Assembly (NCBI RefSeq): GCF_051020985.1
Contig: NW_027475134.1
Location: 3,596,001-3,660,000, forward strand
Origin: Nomia melanderi
Taxonomy: Eukaryota; Arthropoda; Insecta; Hymenoptera; Halictidae
DNA length: 64,000 nucleotides
Direction of reading: 5' to 3'
Positions 62,661 to 64,000 of this stretch are shown in pieces. A program made the translations under genes and the position numbers. The notes under the pieces were generated by a model. The model did not search any database, was not told the origin of the DNA, and was given only the letters and a program-made list of their open reading frames with translations. The number at the start of each line of letters is the position of its first letter. The first letter of the stretch is position 1.

Positions 62661-64000
62661 CGGTCCCTCATGGTCAGGGTAAAATCCAATATATATCTGG
62701 TGATATCTCGTGTGCTATTACAGATAGCGCAATAAATCAAAGTGAATTGTCTGTAGGAGGCCCTGGCGCATGAATCTGTGCAGCGGGAACGACCTCGGAC
62801 CACCAGGGGCCGAGAAAACCACAGTCTCATGGGGCCGGACACTCAGGGTCAGGGGAAAATCCAATATATATATGGTGATATCTCGGGTGCTATTAGAGAT
62901 AGCGCAATAAACCAAAGTGAATTATTTGTAGGAGGCCCTGGCGCATGAATCTGTGAAGCGGCAACGACCTCGGACCACCAGGGGCCGAGAAAACCACAGT
63001 CTCATGGGGCCGGACACTCAGGGTCAGGGGAAAATCCAGTATATATCTGGTGATATCTCGGGTGCTATTAGAGATAGCGCAATAAACCAAAGTGAATTAT
63101 CTGCAGGAGGCCCTGGCGCATGAATCTGTGCAGCGGGAACGACCTCGGACCACCAGGGGCCGAAAAAACCACAGTCTCATGGGGCCGGATACTCAGGGTC
63201 AGGGGAAAATCCAATATAGATCTGGTGATATCTCGGGTGCTATTACAGATAGCGCAATAAATCAAAGTGCATTGTCTGTAGGAGGCCCTGGCGCATGAAT
63301 CTGTGCAGCGGGAACGACCTAGGACCACCCGGGGCCGAGACAACCACCGTCTCATGGGGCCGGACACTCAGGGTCAGGGGAAAATCCAATATATATCTGG
63401 TGATATCTCGGGTGCTATTACAGATAGCGCCATAAATCAAAGTGTATTGTCTGTAGGAGGCCCTGGCGCATGAATCTGTGCAGCGGGAACGACCTCGGAC
63501 CACCAGGGGCCGAGAAAACGACCGCCTCATGGGGCCGGACCCTCAGGGTCAGTGAAAAATCCAATATATATCTGGTGATATCTCGGGTGCTATTAGAGAC
63601 AGCGCAATAAACCAAAGTGAATTATCTGCAGGGGGCCCTGGCGCATGAATCTGTGCAACGGGAACGACCTCGGACCACCAGGGGCCGAGAATACCACAGT
63701 CTCATGGGGCCGGACACTCAGGGTCAGGGGAAAATCCAATATATATCTGGTGATATCTCGGGTGCTATTAGAGATAGCGCAATAAATCAATGTGCATTGT
63801 CTGTAGGAGACCCTGGCGCATGAACCTGTGCAGCGGGAACGACCTCGGACCACCAGGGGCCGAGAAAACGACCGTCTCATGGGGCCGGACGCTCAGGGTC
63901 AGTGAAAAATCCAATATATATCTGGTGATATCTCGGGTGCTATCACAGATAGCGCAATAAACCAAAGAGAATTATCTGCAGGAGGCCCTGGCGCATGAAT
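62660..64000 (+). repeat. Right end: resumed collinearity with 32.6-34.0 kb
   Basis: After the higher-order block, 62.9-63.4 kb matches 32.5-32.9 kb at 30449 bp (GGATACTCAGGG, ATATAGATCTGG, CACCCGGGGCCGAGACAACC), and 63.25-63.8 kb matches 33.5-34.0 kb at 29749 bp (GACCGCCTCATGGGG, GGACCCTCAGGG, GCAGGGGGCCCTGG). The array is still continuing at base 64000, mid-monomer. Confidence 0.8.

Larger units (their letters stand above)
1..64000 (+). repeat. 175-bp satellite array, about 366 head-to-tail monomers
   Basis: Every part of the window can be read as copies of one 175-bp unit in the same orientation. Landmarks in order within a unit are: CCAATATATATCTGG, GATATCTCGGGTGCTATTA, GCGCAATAAA, a GTGCATTGTCTGTAGG or GTGAATTATCTGCAGG stretch, CCCTGGCGCATGAATCTG, GCAGCGGGAACGACCTCGG, CCACCAGGGGCCGAG, CAGTCTCATGGGGCCGG and CACTCAGGGTCAGGG. 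The phase of these landmarks drifts by only -8 bases over 64 kb, explained by 31 single-site indels. There is no gap, inversion or foreign insertion, and both ends fall inside a monomer. Arrays of 150-180-bp units of this size are typical of centromeric or pericentromeric heterochromatin in plants, fish, amphibians and mammals. The centromere assignment is inference, and the family and species are not recognised. No gene is annotated because every reading frame is a by-product of the repeat. Confidence 0.98.

Noticed and set aside
426..63880. Hundreds of minus-strand open frames of 65 or 99 residues with similar protein sequences
   Set aside because: They repeat every 175 bp at the same monomer position, overlap each other, start and stop inside the repeat, and change wherever monomer variants occur. 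175 is not a multiple of three, so no frame continues through successive monomers. They are by-products of the satellite.
1..64000. CRISPR array
   Set aside because: There are no short identical repeats separated by unique spacers; the whole 175-bp unit repeats and varies.
1..64000. Ribosomal intergenic spacer or telomeric repeat
   Set aside because: No rRNA coding sequence is present and there are no runs of a telomeric hexamer or heptamer. The possible 5S resemblance is far too weak to call an rRNA gene.
1..64000. Inverted monomers or an array orientation switch
   Set aside because: All landmarks, checked across the window, read in the same direction.
1..64000. Assignment to a known satellite such as the 174-bp frog centromere repeat or the 171-bp primate alpha satellite
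   Set aside because: Length alone is similar. I cannot recall a matching sequence, alpha satellite is clearly different, and no search could be run.

Overview
The whole 64 kb window is one uninterrupted, head-to-tail tandem array of a 175-bp satellite monomer, about 366 copies. I see no unique sequence, no credible protein gene, no RNA gene, no transposon, no CRISPR array and no orientation switch. It starts and ends inside a monomer, so the array continues on both sides. This is eukaryotic satellite DNA, of a size typical of centromeric or pericentromeric repeats. I do not recognise the monomer and cannot name the species. A read consensus (32239-32413) is about 53% GC, with an AT-rich first 60 bp (about 35% GC) and a GC-rich remaining 115 bp (about 62% GC).

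Monomers fall into linked variant classes. Class A reads TTACAG, AATAAATC, GTGCATTG, TCTGTAGG. Class B reads TTAGAG, AATAAACC, GTGAATTA, TCTGCAGG, which creates a PstI site. About 35 monomers carry a BglII-site variant (ATATAGATCT), and five carry a strongly diverged 50-bp segment. Phase accounting across the window gives 20 one-base deletions, 10 one-base insertions and one two-base insertion. Their net of -8 agrees with the observed phase shift. Only two of the 31 lie in the first 23 kb.

Layout. 1-8.4 kb is a heterogeneous array with local 4-, 8- and 17-monomer echoes. 8.6-11.7 kb is a 9-monomer (1575-bp) duplication containing the diverged segments. 12.7-22.2 kb is a nearly perfect 27-monomer (4725-bp) tandem duplication. 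23.5-27.0 kb is a 10-monomer (1748-bp) tandem duplication. 27.4-29.7 kb is a 5-monomer (875-bp) higher-order repeat. 34-39 kb is a mixed region with 3-monomer echoes. 39.9-47.6 kb is a 22-monomer (about 3.85-kb) tandem duplication with compensating 3-monomer gains and losses. 47.5-49.8 kb is a 9-monomer duplication. 50.3-56.9 kb is a collinear, shortened paralogue of 22.1-32.4 kb. 57.6-62.7 kb is a variable-length (4, 8 and 9 monomer) higher-order repeat. 62.9-63.8 kb resumes collinearity with 32.6-34.0 kb.

The main biological content is therefore a history of nested amplification: monomers, short higher-order units, 1.5-5 kb blocks, and a module of roughly 12 kb present twice about 24-30 kb apart. 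Each monomer also contains a short dyad overlapping a weak CENP-B-box-like motif, an AATAAA hexamer followed by a GT-rich stretch, and a faint 5S-rRNA-gene-like arrangement. These motif readings are hypotheses only.
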